Assembly: GCA_018649665.1 (NCBI GenBank) | Contig: JABIHL010000089.1 | Span: 1-61,383, forward strand | Length of the DNA stretch: 61,383 nucleotides | Direction: 5' to 3' | Source of the DNA: Chloroflexota bacterium | GTDB taxonomy: Bacteria; Chloroflexota; Dehalococcoidia; Lucifugimonadales; Lucifugimonadaceae | Shown here: piece by piece, positions 1 to 8,636 of the stretch | How the letters are laid out: each line of letters begins with the position of its first letter | Position numbering within the stretch: position 1 is the stretch's first letter | The notes under the pieces: model-generated | Database searches by the model: none | Seen by the model: the letters and a program-made list of their open reading frames with translations, nothing else | What the model was told of the DNA's origin: nothing | Program-made: the position numbers and the translations under genes

Positions 1-1
1 C

Positions 2-289
2 GAAGTCATCGACTCAGATATCCCAGTACTTGTTGATTTTTGGGCAGAATGGTGTGGTCCCTGCAAAATGATCGCTCCAGTAGTTGAAGAACTAGCCGGT
101 GAATACGACGGCAAGGCGAAATTCGTCAAACTGAACGTCGACTTCAACCCGCAGACATCGGCTAAGTACGGTGTTCGCAGTATCCCAACTCTATTGATCT
201 TCAAGGGCGGAGCCCCGGTTGGTCAGGTAGTTGGAGCAGTACCGAAGAGCGTGTTGCAGGCACGACTTGAAGACGCAATGTCTGTCTAA
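2..289 (+). CDS. trxA: thioredoxin, 5' end outside window
   Basis: Small disulfide reductase of the cytoplasm that reduces target protein disulfides and is recharged by thioredoxin reductase. The reading frame is open from base 2, so the start lies upstream of the window. The active-site WCGPCK is at 55-72 (two cysteines flanking Gly-Pro), preceded by the typical strand VLVDFWAEW. The cis-proline loop is seen as SIPTLLIF, and the C-terminal strand [14 protein letters not shown] is also typical. The visible 95 residues lack only the first 10 or so of the usual 105-110. A strong intrinsic terminator follows 23 bases after the stop, so this is the last gene of its transcript. The assignment is firm; whether it is the main thioredoxin of the cell cannot be told. 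Confidence 0.95.
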   Translation, partial: EVIDSDIPVLVDFWAEWCGPCKMIAPVVEELAGEYDGKAKFVKLNVDFNPQTSAKYGVRSIPTLLIFKGGAPVGQVVGAVPKSVLQARLEDAMSV

Positions 290-312
290 GAGATTTTAGA
301 ATCTTATAAATC

Positions 313-349
313 GGCCCTGCCAGAATTACGCTGGTGGGGTCTTTTTTTT
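313..349 (+). terminator. intrinsic terminator after thioredoxin
   Basis: An 11-pair stem (313-323 with 331-341, including three G-T pairs) with a 7-base loop is followed directly by eight T residues at 342-349. It lies 23 bases past the thioredoxin stop. Confidence 0.9.
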
Positions 350-546
350 GCCCTTAGTTAAAGGGTGCGAAATTGCAATTGTCATTCTGAACTAGATTCA
401 GAATCTCGTGCGAAGTCACAACTGAAGATTCAGTCGCAACAAAATAATTGAATAATCTTTGCCCGATGAAGGCTGAAACATCAGCCAGCAGGTGAAACTC
501 GCGGTAATCTTGCTGAGTTCCCAATCTAACGGGTACGAAACAGTGG

Positions 547-644
547 GGGAGTGGATGGGTCCCGGTGGGCCTCACGGACTTCAACTCCGCTGGCGTGCGT
601 CCTTCGGCGTGCGCGGAGGGTTCGACTCCCTTGCACTCCCGCCA
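547..644 (+). tRNA. selC: tRNA-Sec (anticodon TCA)
   Basis: Selenocysteine tRNA, which reads UGA at SECIS-marked codons after SelA-dependent conversion of seryl-tRNA. The fold matches the bacterial tRNA-Sec plan. The acceptor strand is 547-554 with 633-640 (seven pairs plus a G-G at the eighth). The D stem has six pairs, 557-562 with 567-572, closed by the four-base loop CGGT as in E. coli. The anticodon loop CTTCAAC has TCA at 581-583. The long variable arm has nine pairs, 593-601 with 606-614, and the T arm is 616-632 with TTCGACT. Discriminator G641 and the CCA end are encoded. At 98 bases it is far longer than ordinary tRNAs. It stands alone between trxA and a histidine kinase; selA, selB and selD are not in the window. 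A serine tRNA is excluded by the anticodon and the six-pair D stem. Confidence 0.95.
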
Positions 645-815
645 ATTGTTGGACGAATCCCGCTCCAGCGTTTTGACCGCGTTAAATTCGAATATTTAGC
701 CCGGCCTGATCCGTTGATGAGCCAATAGTTTCGCTTACAACTACGGTGAAGCACTCACAGCGCTTTCGTACTCACTCGCGAGTCTGAAACAGTGTTCACG
801 ACGTAATGTTGAAAT

Positions 816-2354
816 GTGGAACTAGAAAATACGAGTAGTGCGCAACATAGCTCGAGTCATCCGCTCGATGCAACAGAAAACTTTCTTGAGGCAGGTTCGC
901 CTGTCAAACAGTACGCGCTCGCTAGCATATTGATTGTTCTTGCGGCCCTTATCGCCGTGAACTTCGTTTCGAGTCGTGTGGAGCGCGAGAGCGTGATTTC
1001 GCGACTGGAAACGGAAGCATTGGGACCTGCCAAGGTTTCTACGTTCCGAATCGTTGAAGCTCTGAGTCAGATAACCCATCCCGGCGCGGGGATGCTGCTT
1101 ACGCTGCCTAACGAAATCAGCGTGATCGACCGAATCGTGCTCGATGCCCTAGCAGGTCAGCAGGTAGCAAGAGTCGACATATTAGATTCATACGGCGAAA
1201 TCATCTATTCGACCGATCCCTATTACATTGGTGACGATTCCGAATACGCACTTGGACCAAACACTGCGACCGGTGACTATGTCGGTGCAGCTGCTGTCAG
1301 TGGCTTAGACGGTCACACAGCGCTTATCGAGGCGGTCATAACCCGAGTTCCAGTATTTACAGAGGGACAGGTTCCTGGGCCTAATTCGCACGAAACAACC
1401 CTGATTATGTATCGAGATGTCTCAACAGCCATCGATGCTGCAACTGCGGCGGGGGCGAAATTCCGGTTCTGGATGGTCATCGGAGTAATGGCCGTTGTCT
1501 TTGTCAGCCTGATGATCGTTGTAGTGAGGGGGCATCGAGTACAGACCGAAGCTCGGCTCAAACTTGAAGAGCTGCTCATTCACGAGCACTTGTTGGTTTC
1601 TGAACTGGATCAACGTAATGTGGATTTGAAATCGGCCGACGAAGCTCGTCTGCGTATGTTGTCTGTAGTCACTCATGAACTGGGTAACCCGTTGACGAGT
1701 ATTTCTGCGTTTGCGAGCATGCTTTCGAAAAACAAAGAAGGCAGATTATCGGATCGCGACATGAGAATGGTCGATGCGATTACTCGCGGCGAGACCCAGA
1801 TGCGAACTCTGGTCAAGGATCTTCTTGATTTGTCGCGAGTTGAAGCAAATGAGATGGAATTAGACATGCTGCCCGTGGAAGTAAAGGGCGTTGTCGACGG
1901 TGTACTTGAATCGATGAAACCTATATTCGAGAATAAGAGTCAACAGATCGTCTCGGATCTATCTGATGTGAATGTTGAAATAGTTGGTGATCATTCACGC
2001 CTAGTCCAAGTTGTTACGAATCTCCTGTCGAACGCCTCGAAGTACTCACCAGAAGATTCGACGATTCGTGTCTCTACTCGCTCGACCGAAACTTGTTCGA
2101 TAATCGAGATTTCTGACGCCGGTATCGGTATTTCTGACGAGGACCAACGGAAACTGTTTACACCGTTCTTTCGTGCAGGAAATAGCGAAACACGCCAAGT
2201 GCCTGGCACTGGACTCGGCCTGGTCATCTGTAAGCAAATCGTTGAACTACACGGTGGCGTGCTGAAAATCCGCTCAGCTAGAGGACGTGGAACGACAGTC
2301 AGGATCGAAGTACCGATTAGCGAGAGAGCAGCAAGGTCGTTCGACGCAGCATAG
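816..2354 (+). CDS. membrane-bound sensor histidine kinase
   Basis: Two-component sensor kinase of 512 residues. A membrane segment at about 33-52 and another at 218-237 enclose a periplasmic sensor domain of about 165 residues that I do not recognise. A short linker with coiled-coil character (240-280) leads to the HisKA dimerisation domain with phospho-accepting His287 (motif VVTHELGNPLT). The ATP-binding domain shows the N box (TNLLSNASKY, about 401-410), G1 (DAGIGI, 434-439), the F box (FTPFFRA) and G2 (GTGLGL, 464-469). All key residues are present, so it should be active. The start is GTG at 816; no strong ribosome site is visible. No response regulator is adjacent, so it is an orphan here. 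The nearest receiver gene is the single-domain protein at 48102. The next gene is on the opposite strand. Confidence 0.92.
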   Translation: MELENTSSAQHSSSHPLDATENFLEAGSPVKQYALASILIVLAALIAVNFVSSRVERESVISRLETEALGPAKVSTFRIVEALSQITHPGAGMLLTLPNEISVIDRIVLDALAGQQVARVDILDSYGEIIYSTDPYYIGDDSEYALGPNTATGDYVGAAAVSGLDGHTALIEAVITRVPVFTEGQVPGPNSHETTLIMYRDVSTAIDAATAAGAKFRFWMVIGVMAVVFVSLMIVVVRGHRVQTEARLKLEELLIHEHLLVSELDQRNVDLKSADEARLRMLSVVTHELGNPLTSISAFASMLSKNKEGRLSDRDMRMVDAITRGETQMRTLVKDLLDLSRVEANEMELDMLPVEVKGVVDGVLESMKPIFENKSQQIVSDLSDVNVEIVGDHSRLVQVVTNLLSNASKYSPEDSTIRVSTRSTETCSIIEISDAGIGISDEDQRKLFTPFFRAGNSETRQVPGTGLGLVICKQIVELHGGVLKIRSARGRGTTVRIEVPISERAARSFDAA

Positions 2355-2382
2355 GCGGATGAATGCTATTAGTCGCTAGCGA

Positions 2383-2844
2383 CTAGCTCATCGGGAAGTT
2401 GCCCACACGCTGTGTAATTCGATGCATCGGCATACGCGCATGAACATTCACAAGGGCCCCGTGTGTAATGATCTCCGTAAGCGCAGAGTCAATAAGCGTT
2501 ATCGAGGAACCTTTCACGACGTTCTGTAACGAATGCAAAACAGGGCCTACATCGGTGCAAACACCTGAGTGAATATGAATTGGCTGTGCTGCGTCGGATG
2601 ATGGTGATACCGAAATCTCTATCGTCGTGGTATTTGCATCTGAAACGAATGTGGCTGTGCCGAACTGACCTTCGCCATCAGTCGGAGAGAGGTTGACGAC
2701 AACTCTAGTGATTCCGTTCTCATTCGTAATCACCGGGGTCGGTGTCGGGTCTCGTTCAACATTGCCCACAGTCCCGGTATCTGGGGTCTCTTCCGCTGCA
2801 CACGAGATTACAAGCACAAATAATAAAGTCATTACCGCGATCAT
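2383..2844 (-). CDS. secreted lipoprotein with CHRD/SOD-like beta domain
   Basis: A predicted lipoprotein of 153 residues. The N-terminus is a short hydrophobic signal ending in a lipobox (VISC, Cys about residue 15), followed by a Thr/Pro-rich linker and then a beta-rich domain. That domain carries the pattern HIHSGVC...GPVLHSLQNV...LVNVHAR, which resembles CHRD domains and the beta barrel of Cu/Zn superoxide dismutase. CHRD-like proteins in bacteria have no settled role. The three histidines of IHIH and NVH could bind metal, but this is a guess. It faces the kinase gene tail to tail and is followed on its own strand by a DUF362 gene, not obviously as an operon. The domain call is moderate; a function is not assigned. 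Confidence 0.6.
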   Translation of the reverse strand: MIAVMTLLFVLVISCAAEETPDTGTVGNVERDPTPTPVITNENGITRVVVNLSPTDGEGQFGTATFVSDANTTTIEISVSPSSDAAQPIHIHSGVCTDVGPVLHSLQNVVKGSSITLIDSALTEIITHGALVNVHARMPMHRITQRVGNFPMS

Positions 2845-2991
2845 AAATGCTCGCTTCGATGACGTGTAAATCGCTATTTTGTACGTTCCTTATAAGACAT
2901 CAGCAGTGCACCGTCGAGAGGGAGTTAACCGGTTGTAACCAAATACGATGGTTTCTTGGAATCGGATCATTTCTTGGTTGAAAACTGCTCG

Positions 2992-3885
2992 CTAGCTTCG
3001 GTCGAACACGCCGTGCCAGTCGTCTTTGATTGGCCAAGTTAGCTGATCTTCGATGTCATCGTGGTCGGCATATGTGACCTTGACGTCTTCAATACTCTTT
3101 CCGACAACTTCGATGTCGTCTAGACCAAGATTACGAAGTTCCATCGCGTACCTGAGATAACCGACTTGTTCCAGTTGGTATCCCATCACCTGAAGTCCTA
3201 CGACATCGGCGGCAATTCCATGGTGAGATGCGACGACAACGTTAGATGGCATCTCGAAACCATCGATCGGACCGTTTCCTTGCATGCCGACTGTTCCGTC
3301 GATAATTGTGAGATCAGGAACCACATGTTGCGCCATCTTTGCGAGAGTGAGGTTTATCGCCTTGCTCCCCTTATGGATCTTCTTCTTCTGCTCAACACCA
3401 GAAAGCGTGCCGACAAGAATATTCTTCAAACCTAACGTGACTACCACGTTGTTGTGAGTTTTCATCGGGCAAACAGAAACCACATACGATTCTGAGAGCC
3501 GTTTGGACATATACAGAGTCTGTGGATTCAAATGATCGTCGAACGCCGGGACAGGAATGCTGTCATCGGTGTTGAGATCCATGAACTCGATCTTGTAGTC
3601 GTTTGCCAGATCACGATAGCCGTAGTTGTCGAAGCCAGAATCAGGCGTTCCAATGGCAGGTCCAACAGCAATTACAAATTCGTTGACACCTTTGCTGGAG
3701 AGATATTCGAGAGTAGCTCGTGTTGCATCGACGTGAGTGGCAGCAAGTTGGTTCGTTGTCGTAACGAAGTTCGGCTTGACCATTACTGGGCGGTCAGGAA
3801 TGACTACATCGGAATCGATCAACTCGAGAGCCTGTGCGACTCCCCGTAGACGGTTTTCTGTGCTGGCGATGCTGACTCTAATCAA
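2992..3885 (-). CDS. DUF362 family protein
   Basis: 297 residues matching the DUF362 pattern: an opening strand with MVKPNFV (about residues 35-41), then ATHVDATRATLEYL, a central block VSVCPMKTHNNVVVTLGLKNILVG, and IIDGTVGMQGNGP near residue 200. Members are often found with iron-sulfur or corrinoid systems, but their activity is not established. This copy has no 4Fe-4S ferredoxin extension and no cysteine cluster, so it is the short single-domain form. The TTG start at 3885 gives MIRVSIAST, a natural N-terminus for the family. It is divergent from the aldo/keto reductase at 4043 across a 157-base spacer that contains an inverted repeat. Family membership is fairly sure; substrate unknown. 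Confidence 0.75.
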   Translation of the reverse strand: MIRVSIASTENRLRGVAQALELIDSDVVIPDRPVMVKPNFVTTTNQLAATHVDATRATLEYLSSKGVNEFVIAVGPAIGTPDSGFDNYGYRDLANDYKIEFMDLNTDDSIPVPAFDDHLNPQTLYMSKRLSESYVVSVCPMKTHNNVVVTLGLKNILVGTLSGVEQKKKIHKGSKAINLTLAKMAQHVVPDLTIIDGTVGMQGNGPIDGFEMPSNVVVASHHGIAADVVGLQVMGYQLEQVGYLRYAMELRNLGLDDIEVVGKSIEDVKVTYADHDDIEDQLTWPIKDDWHGVFDRS

Positions 3886-3939
3886 AACTAGACTCCGTTA
3901 CTTGAACCTGAACTCACGTGAACTCCACTGGCAATGCGG

Positions 3940-3959
3940 TGATGATATCTGAATCATCA
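3940..3959. promoter_or_regulatory. inverted repeat in divergent spacer
   Basis: A 7-base inverted repeat (TGATGAT at 3940-3946 and ATCATCA at 3953-3959, spacer of six) lies between the divergently read DUF362 gene and aldo/keto reductase gene. The size and position fit an operator for a dimeric regulator. No regulator gene is adjacent, so this is only a candidate. Confidence 0.3.
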
Positions 3960-4042
3960 TATGTTTTTCAGGTTACGAATTGGAACAATCTGGTGCTAAA
4001 GTGCGCATCGGCTCAGATTCACTACAGTTCAGGAGATCAAGC

Positions 4043-5035
4043 GTGCAGTACAAGTCGCTCGGAACGACCGATATCAAGGTTTCGGAATTCGCTTTAGGCT
4101 GCTGGCCGTTTGCTGGCGGAAAAGTTTGGGGTCCTCAGGACGACGACGTATCAATCGCCACTGTGCATGCTGCCTTGGACAAGGGAATCACGTTCTTCGA
4201 CACTGCCGAGGGCTACGATGATGATTCGCATTCTGAAGAGGTGCTAGGGCGAGCTTTGATAGGTCGCCGCGACGAAGCTGTAATCGCTACGAAGATAAGC
4301 CCTCCTCATCTAGTTCCTAATCTTGTCGAACAGACCTGTGATGCTAGTTTGCAGAAATTGCAGACTGACCATATCGACTTGTACCAGATTCACTGGCCAA
4401 ACCATGACGTAGCCGCTGAGGATTCGATAGCGGCTCTGTTGAAACTCCGAGACGCGGGGAAAATACGGGCGATAGGTGTCTGTAACTTCGGTGTTCAAGA
4501 TCTAACTACAGCGCTGCAATCTGCCGAGATAGTTACTAACCAGCTTCCCTACAACTTACTATGGCGTCCTATTGAAGTTGAAATTCAGCCGACGTGCCTT
4601 GAAAACAACATCGGACTTATTTGCTACAGCCCTCTTGCGCAGGGACTGCTCACCGGCCGATATGCCTCACCAGATGAAGTTCCCGATGGTCTGTCACGAT
4701 CTCGATTGTTCAATAACGACCGACCGCTAGCGAATCACGGTGAAGACGGTTGTGAGGCTGAAGCGTTCGATGCGATCGCACAGGTTATCGAAATTGCTGC
4801 TGAACTTGGAGAGCACCCAGCAAAAATCGCTCTTTCGTGGGTTCGTTCCCGTCCCGGTATTACTTCGTTGCTCGTTGGGGCACGATCTCCAGAAGAACTC
4901 GATCTAAATATCCCGGCGTTCGAATACGAGCTCCCTGAGGGAATAGCCGACCGATTGTCGGCTGCTACCGAACCGGTCAAGGCGAAGCTTGGATCGAACG
5001 CTGATATGTGGAATGGCGACAATCGAATGCGGTAG
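4043..5035 (+). CDS. aldo/keto reductase
   Basis: NADPH-dependent oxidoreductase with an (alpha/beta)8 barrel, 330 residues. The family signatures are clear: LGTTDIKVSEFALGCW at the start, the catalytic Asp-Tyr segment FFDTAEGY, the lysine strand AVIATKIS, DHIDLYQIHWPN, and IRAIGVCNFGV. The C-terminal NADP-binding stretch reads ARSPEELDLN. I place the start at GTG 4043 because AGGAG at 4031-4035 sits at ideal distance. An open frame extends upstream to a TTG at 3980, but it has no ribosome site and no family similarity. Close relatives act on varied aldehydes, ketones and sugars; the substrate cannot be read from the sequence. It is convergent with the flavoprotein at 5062. A second, distant aldo/keto reductase lies at 43454. 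Confidence 0.9.
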   Translation: MQYKSLGTTDIKVSEFALGCWPFAGGKVWGPQDDDVSIATVHAALDKGITFFDTAEGYDDDSHSEEVLGRALIGRRDEAVIATKISPPHLVPNLVEQTCDASLQKLQTDHIDLYQIHWPNHDVAAEDSIAALLKLRDAGKIRAIGVCNFGVQDLTTALQSAEIVTNQLPYNLLWRPIEVEIQPTCLENNIGLICYSPLAQGLLTGRYASPDEVPDGLSRSRLFNNDRPLANHGEDGCEAEAFDAIAQVIEIAAELGEHPAKIALSWVRSRPGITSLLVGARSPEELDLNIPAFEYELPEGIADRLSAATEPVKAKLGSNADMWNGDNRMR

Positions 5036-5061
5036 TAGTCGGTTCGATTAGCGTTTTTAAA

Positions 5062-6309
5062 CTAGCTGACTGCTACCTGCGGGGCGGCGGTAAGACCGAA
5101 GTTCTTCACGGCAAGATCGGCGATGTAGTCGCCAATCACAAGCGATGAAGTAGCGCCCGGAGATGGAGCATTGAGCACGTGGATAGCTCCGCGCGACTCT
5201 TCAATGCGGAAGTCATCGACAAGTTTGCCGGATCGATCTACTGCTTGAGCACGCACACCTGAACCTGTGCCAGCCAAATCTTTCGACGTGAGTTCGGGTA
5301 CGAGTTGCTGGAGACCATCAAGAAATACCGATTTTCTGAGGGACCTATTGATCTCCCAAACACCGGTTTTCCACTCACGAATTCCCATCTTCCAGAATCC
5401 CGGGAACGTGATCGTACGCAGGAAATCGCTCATAGAAAAATCGCGCTTGCGGTAGCCTTCGCGTTTTGTTGCGAGCACAGCGTTAGGCCCTGCCTCTACC
5501 CAACCTTTCATGGTCTGGGTGAGGTGAACGCCCAAAAAGGGGAATGCAGGGTCGGGCACAGGGTAAATAAGCCCTTTGACCATGAACTCGCTCTCTTTGC
5601 GGAGTTTGTAGTACTCGCCGCGGAACGGAATGATTCGCAATCCGGTTTCAACGCCCATGGTTTCTGCGACAAGATCAGAATGTAATCCAGCGCAATTAAT
5701 GACGTTCGAAGTTTCGAAATCGCCGGAAGTCGTATTGAGAATAGTGACACCTCCAACGACCTTCGAACCATTGAGTTCAGTGTTGAAATGAATTTCGCCA
5801 CCAGCCGCACGAACGCGGTCGGCGTAGACAGCAGTCACGTTTCGATAATCGACGATACCGGTGCCGGGTGCATAAAGCGCTTTGAGAGCCACGACATGCG
5901 GTTCGATCTCCGCCATTTCGTCGTTGTCGACCATTCGCAGACCTTCAACTTGATTGGCGGTACCTCGTTCTTCGAGAGCATTTAGTCGTTCTACACCAGC
6001 GGCATCGCTAGCTACGACCAACTTACCGCACGTCCACACAGGGATGTCGTTCTCTTCGCAGAACTGTGTCATCGACGCACGGCCGGCTACGCAAAAGTCA
6101 GCTTTAAAAGAGCCGGGACGATAGTAAATACCCGAGTGTATGACCCCTGAGTTGTGTCCACTCTGTTGTGTTCCCTCCTTGACGTCCTTTTCGACAATTG
6201 CCAGCTTTATCTGCGGAAATCGTTCTAGCAATTTCATCGCCGTTGACAGGCCGATTATTCCGGCACCAATGACGACAACATCGTATTTAGTAGAACCCAA
6301 GTGACACAT
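5062..6309 (-). CDS. lhgO: L-2-hydroxyglutarate oxidase family FAD protein
   Basis: FAD-dependent dehydrogenase of the DAO superfamily, about 415 residues. The dinucleotide-binding motif VVVIGAGIIGLSTAM opens the protein. The LhgO signatures SGHNSGVIHSGIYY, DFCVAGRASMTQFCEENDIP and the C-terminal TGSGVRAQAVDRSGKLVDDF, plus SPGATSSLVIGDYI, are all present. In E. coli LhgO oxidises L-2-hydroxyglutarate to 2-oxoglutarate and passes electrons to quinone. I place the start at ATG 6309 (MCHLGSTKYDVVV). TTG at 6300 is also possible, as GGAG is better spaced for it. An upstream in-frame start at 6387 adds 26 Arg/Cys-rich residues unlike the family. It is divergent from lutA, and the neighbourhood is rich in 2-hydroxyacid enzymes, which supports a role in hydroxyacid oxidation. 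Confidence 0.88.
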   Translation of the reverse strand: MCHLGSTKYDVVVIGAGIIGLSTAMKLLERFPQIKLAIVEKDVKEGTQQSGHNSGVIHSGIYYRPGSFKADFCVAGRASMTQFCEENDIPVWTCGKLVVASDAAGVERLNALEERGTANQVEGLRMVDNDEMAEIEPHVVALKALYAPGTGIVDYRNVTAVYADRVRAAGGEIHFNTELNGSKVVGGVTILNTTSGDFETSNVINCAGLHSDLVAETMGVETGLRIIPFRGEYYKLRKESEFMVKGLIYPVPDPAFPFLGVHLTQTMKGWVEAGPNAVLATKREGYRKRDFSMSDFLRTITFPGFWKMGIREWKTGVWEINRSLRKSVFLDGLQQLVPELTSKDLAGTGSGVRAQAVDRSGKLVDDFRIEESRGAIHVLNAPSPGATSSLVIGDYIADLAVKNFGLTAAPQVAVS

Positions 6310-6414
6310 TCTCCAGCTTTTCACGAAACTATGAAAAAAAATACCACAGCACCGGAGCCTTCGTAACGTCGAAATTGAGCTTAACAAGCCACGGGAATCT
6401 GGTAATTTCTAACG

Positions 6415-7203
6415 ATGCCTGAAAACACTACCGCCACACTACGCCCAGATCGTGTCACGTTGTTCGCTTCGTGCATGGTCGATCAACTCGCTCCAAACGT
6501 AGGAGAAAGCACCGTCGAAGTGCTTGAGTATCTCGGAGTATCTGTTGATTTTCTCAACGACCAAACATGTTGCGGGCAACCCGCGTTTAACAGCGGATTT
6601 AGGTCAGAGGCATATCCGGTAGCCGAACGCTTCATCGACCTATTTGAAAAAGTGAAGGGTCCGATTGTCGTTCCCTCAGGATCATGCGCAGCGATGGTTC
6701 GGAACTACTACGGTGACCTGTTTAGAGACAACAAAGAACTTGCTGATCGAGCAAAGCGGGTGGGGGAGAGATTGTTCGAGCTTACCGAGTTCGTCAGCCG
6801 GTTCTTTGGTACAGATGCGATTTCAGGCAAGAGAGTCGGCGCAGCGACCTACCACAAATGTTGCCATCTCCTTCGTGAAATCGGAGTTGATGAACAGCCA
6901 GTAGAAATGCTGACAAATATCGAGGGGCTCGAATATTCACCTCTTGAACGGGCGGACGTGTGTTGCGGATTTGGGGGAGCATTCTCTGTGAAAATGCCTG
7001 ATATATCTTCGGCAATTCTCGATGAAAAGTTAGATTTCATCGAGGCAAACGGTTCAAGTACGGTTGTCGCTGCGGATACCGGGTGCGTTTACCAAATGCA
7101 GGGTGGTCTTCGCAGGCGTGGATCGGATGTTCAAGTCGTACACATCGCTCAGGTGCTCGCCGAATCGATCAGAAACAGCAGCACATCGGAGGCAAAACGA
7201 TGA
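6415..7203 (+). CDS. lutA: lactate utilization protein LutA
   Basis: Cysteine-rich iron-sulfur subunit of the LutABC L-lactate oxidation complex, 262 residues (B. subtilis LutA is 238). It has the two CCG-type domains of the GlpC/HdrB class: Cys20 with Cys52-Cys53 and Cys91 in the first, and His147, Cys149-Cys150, Cys183-Cys184 and Cys224 in the second. These are expected to bind an iron-sulfur cluster that relays electrons. The lutB start overlaps its stop (ATGA), and lutC overlaps lutB in turn, so the three form one tightly coupled operon. Replacement of the flavin lactate dehydrogenase by LutABC is typical of bacteria that grow on lactate or related acids. The divergent neighbour is the L-2-hydroxyglutarate oxidase type gene. 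Confidence 0.93.
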   Translation: MPENTTATLRPDRVTLFASCMVDQLAPNVGESTVEVLEYLGVSVDFLNDQTCCGQPAFNSGFRSEAYPVAERFIDLFEKVKGPIVVPSGSCAAMVRNYYGDLFRDNKELADRAKRVGERLFELTEFVSRFFGTDAISGKRVGAATYHKCCHLLREIGVDEQPVEMLTNIEGLEYSPLERADVCCGFGGAFSVKMPDISSAILDEKLDFIEANGSSTVVAADTGCVYQMQGGLRRRGSDVQVVHIAQVLAESIRNSSTSEAKR

Positions 7204-8636
7204 AGCCGTTGACAGTTAACTTCCGATCAAAGGCGGCTCTGACCCTCGCAGATGCACAGATTCAGCAGTCGATAGAACATGTCTACACAGGTTTCTTCAA
7301 GGGCCGCCTGACTGCTGCCGGCGATACTCCTGATTGGGAAGATCTACGAACCAAGGGCAAGGCGATAAAAGATCACACAATCGCTCATCTCGATTATTAC
7401 CTTGGATTGCTCACTGACAATGTTGAGAAGAACGGCGGAAGCGTGTTCTTTGCCGATGATGCGGAAGAGGCGCGCCAGCACATCATTGATCTTGCGCACA
7501 AACGGAAGATAAAGACCGTCATCAAATCGAAATCGATGGTTTCAGAGGAGATGGGACTCGCCGAGGCGATGACCGACGAGGGGTTCGAGACGGTTGAGAC
7601 TGATCTCGGTGAATACATTATTCAACTTGCCAACGAAACTCCGTATCACCTGATCGCACCGGCTGTTCACAAATCGAGAGCAGATGTGGCAAAGCTTCTT
7701 GATGACGACTACAAAGATGGCGACCGAGTACCGGATGCTACTGAACTGACGATGATGGCGCGCAAGAAGCTGCGCTGCGTATTTGAGCGTGCCGACATGT
7801 CGGTAACCGGAGTGAACTTCGCCGTTGCTGAATCGGGTTCTATCGCTCTTGTGACAAACGAGGGCAATGGCCGAATGTCGACTACTGTGCCCCGTGTCCA
7901 TGTCGCGGTTATGGGCATGGAGAAAATCGTTCCTTCGATTCAGGATCTGAGCACGATGCTGCGAATTCTCATTCGTTCAGCAACTGGGCAGAGAATTTCT
8001 ACATACGTGACGATGGTCAATGGCAAGCGTAAGCCCGACGAGGAAGAAGGACCTGAAGAGTTCCACCTCGTGATTATGAACAACGGCCGACAAAAGCTTC
8101 TCGAAGACGCCCAGATGCGAGAGTCATTGAACTGTATTCGATGTGGTGCATGCTTGAACGCCTGTCCTGTCTACCGAAAAGTCGGAGGACACGCTTACGG
8201 CTGGGTATACCCGGGTCCTATCGGAGCAATCGTTACGCCTGTGCTTACCGGACTAAAGGACGCCGGCAACCTGCCGAGCGCTTCGTCGCTATGTGGCGCG
8301 TGTCATGACGCTTGTCCAGTGAAAATCAACATTCCAAAGATGCTGCTCGAACTGCGATACCGTACGGCGGAGGGTTCGACTGCTAAGGAAGAACGTACTT
8401 CGTCTGCCAAAGAGCGAGGCATTTGGAAAGCTTGGCGAATGGGAATGATGGGTCGTAAGCGATTCGATATCGGATCTCGTATAGCGAGCATCGCTCTAAA
8501 ACCACTTTCTCGAAACGGTTGGTTGAAAAAAGCTCCACCACCTTTGTCAGGTTGGACCTCAACGCGAGACTTCCCGGCGATTTCTGCGAGTTCGTTGAAA
8601 TCGATATTAAAGAAACGAAGCGGAGGCTCGAAATAA
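7200..8636 (+). CDS. lutB: lactate utilization protein LutB
   Basis: Large iron-sulfur subunit of LutABC, 478 residues, the normal length. Residues about 60-290 form the LUD domain (KTVIKSKSMVSEEMGL, NFAVAESGSIALVTNEGNGR). This is followed by two ferredoxin-like cluster motifs, CxxCxxCxxxCP at 312-322 and CxxCxxxCP at 365-372, and a basic C-terminal tail. The start is ATG at 7200, with GGAGG eight bases before it and overlapping the lutA stop by four bases. An open frame extends upstream to 7083 inside lutA, but that part has no family similarity. The stop overlaps the lutC start by one base (TAATG). All expected cluster ligands are present. Confidence 0.95.
   Translation: MKPLTVNFRSKAALTLADAQIQQSIEHVYTGFFKGRLTAAGDTPDWEDLRTKGKAIKDHTIAHLDYYLGLLTDNVEKNGGSVFFADDAEEARQHIIDLAHKRKIKTVIKSKSMVSEEMGLAEAMTDEGFETVETDLGEYIIQLANETPYHLIAPAVHKSRADVAKLLDDDYKDGDRVPDATELTMMARKKLRCVFERADMSVTGVNFAVAESGSIALVTNEGNGRMSTTVPRVHVAVMGMEKIVPSIQDLSTMLRILIRSATGQRISTYVTMVNGKRKPDEEEGPEEFHLVIMNNGRQKLLEDAQMRESLNCIRCGACLNACPVYRKVGGHAYGWVYPGPIGAIVTPVLTGLKDAGNLPSASSLCGACHDACPVKINIPKMLLELRYRTAEGSTAKEERTSSAKERGIWKAWRMGMMGRKRFDIGSRIASIALKPLSRNGWLKKAPPPLSGWTSTRDFPAISASSLKSILKKRSGGSK

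Noticed and set aside
492-728. 78-residue frame across the tRNA region
   Set aside because: It overlaps the whole selenocysteine tRNA gene; the tRNA explains the sequence and the frame has no family similarity.
3532-3849. 105-residue plus-strand frame
   Set aside because: It lies fully inside the DUF362 gene on the other strand and has no recognisable motif.
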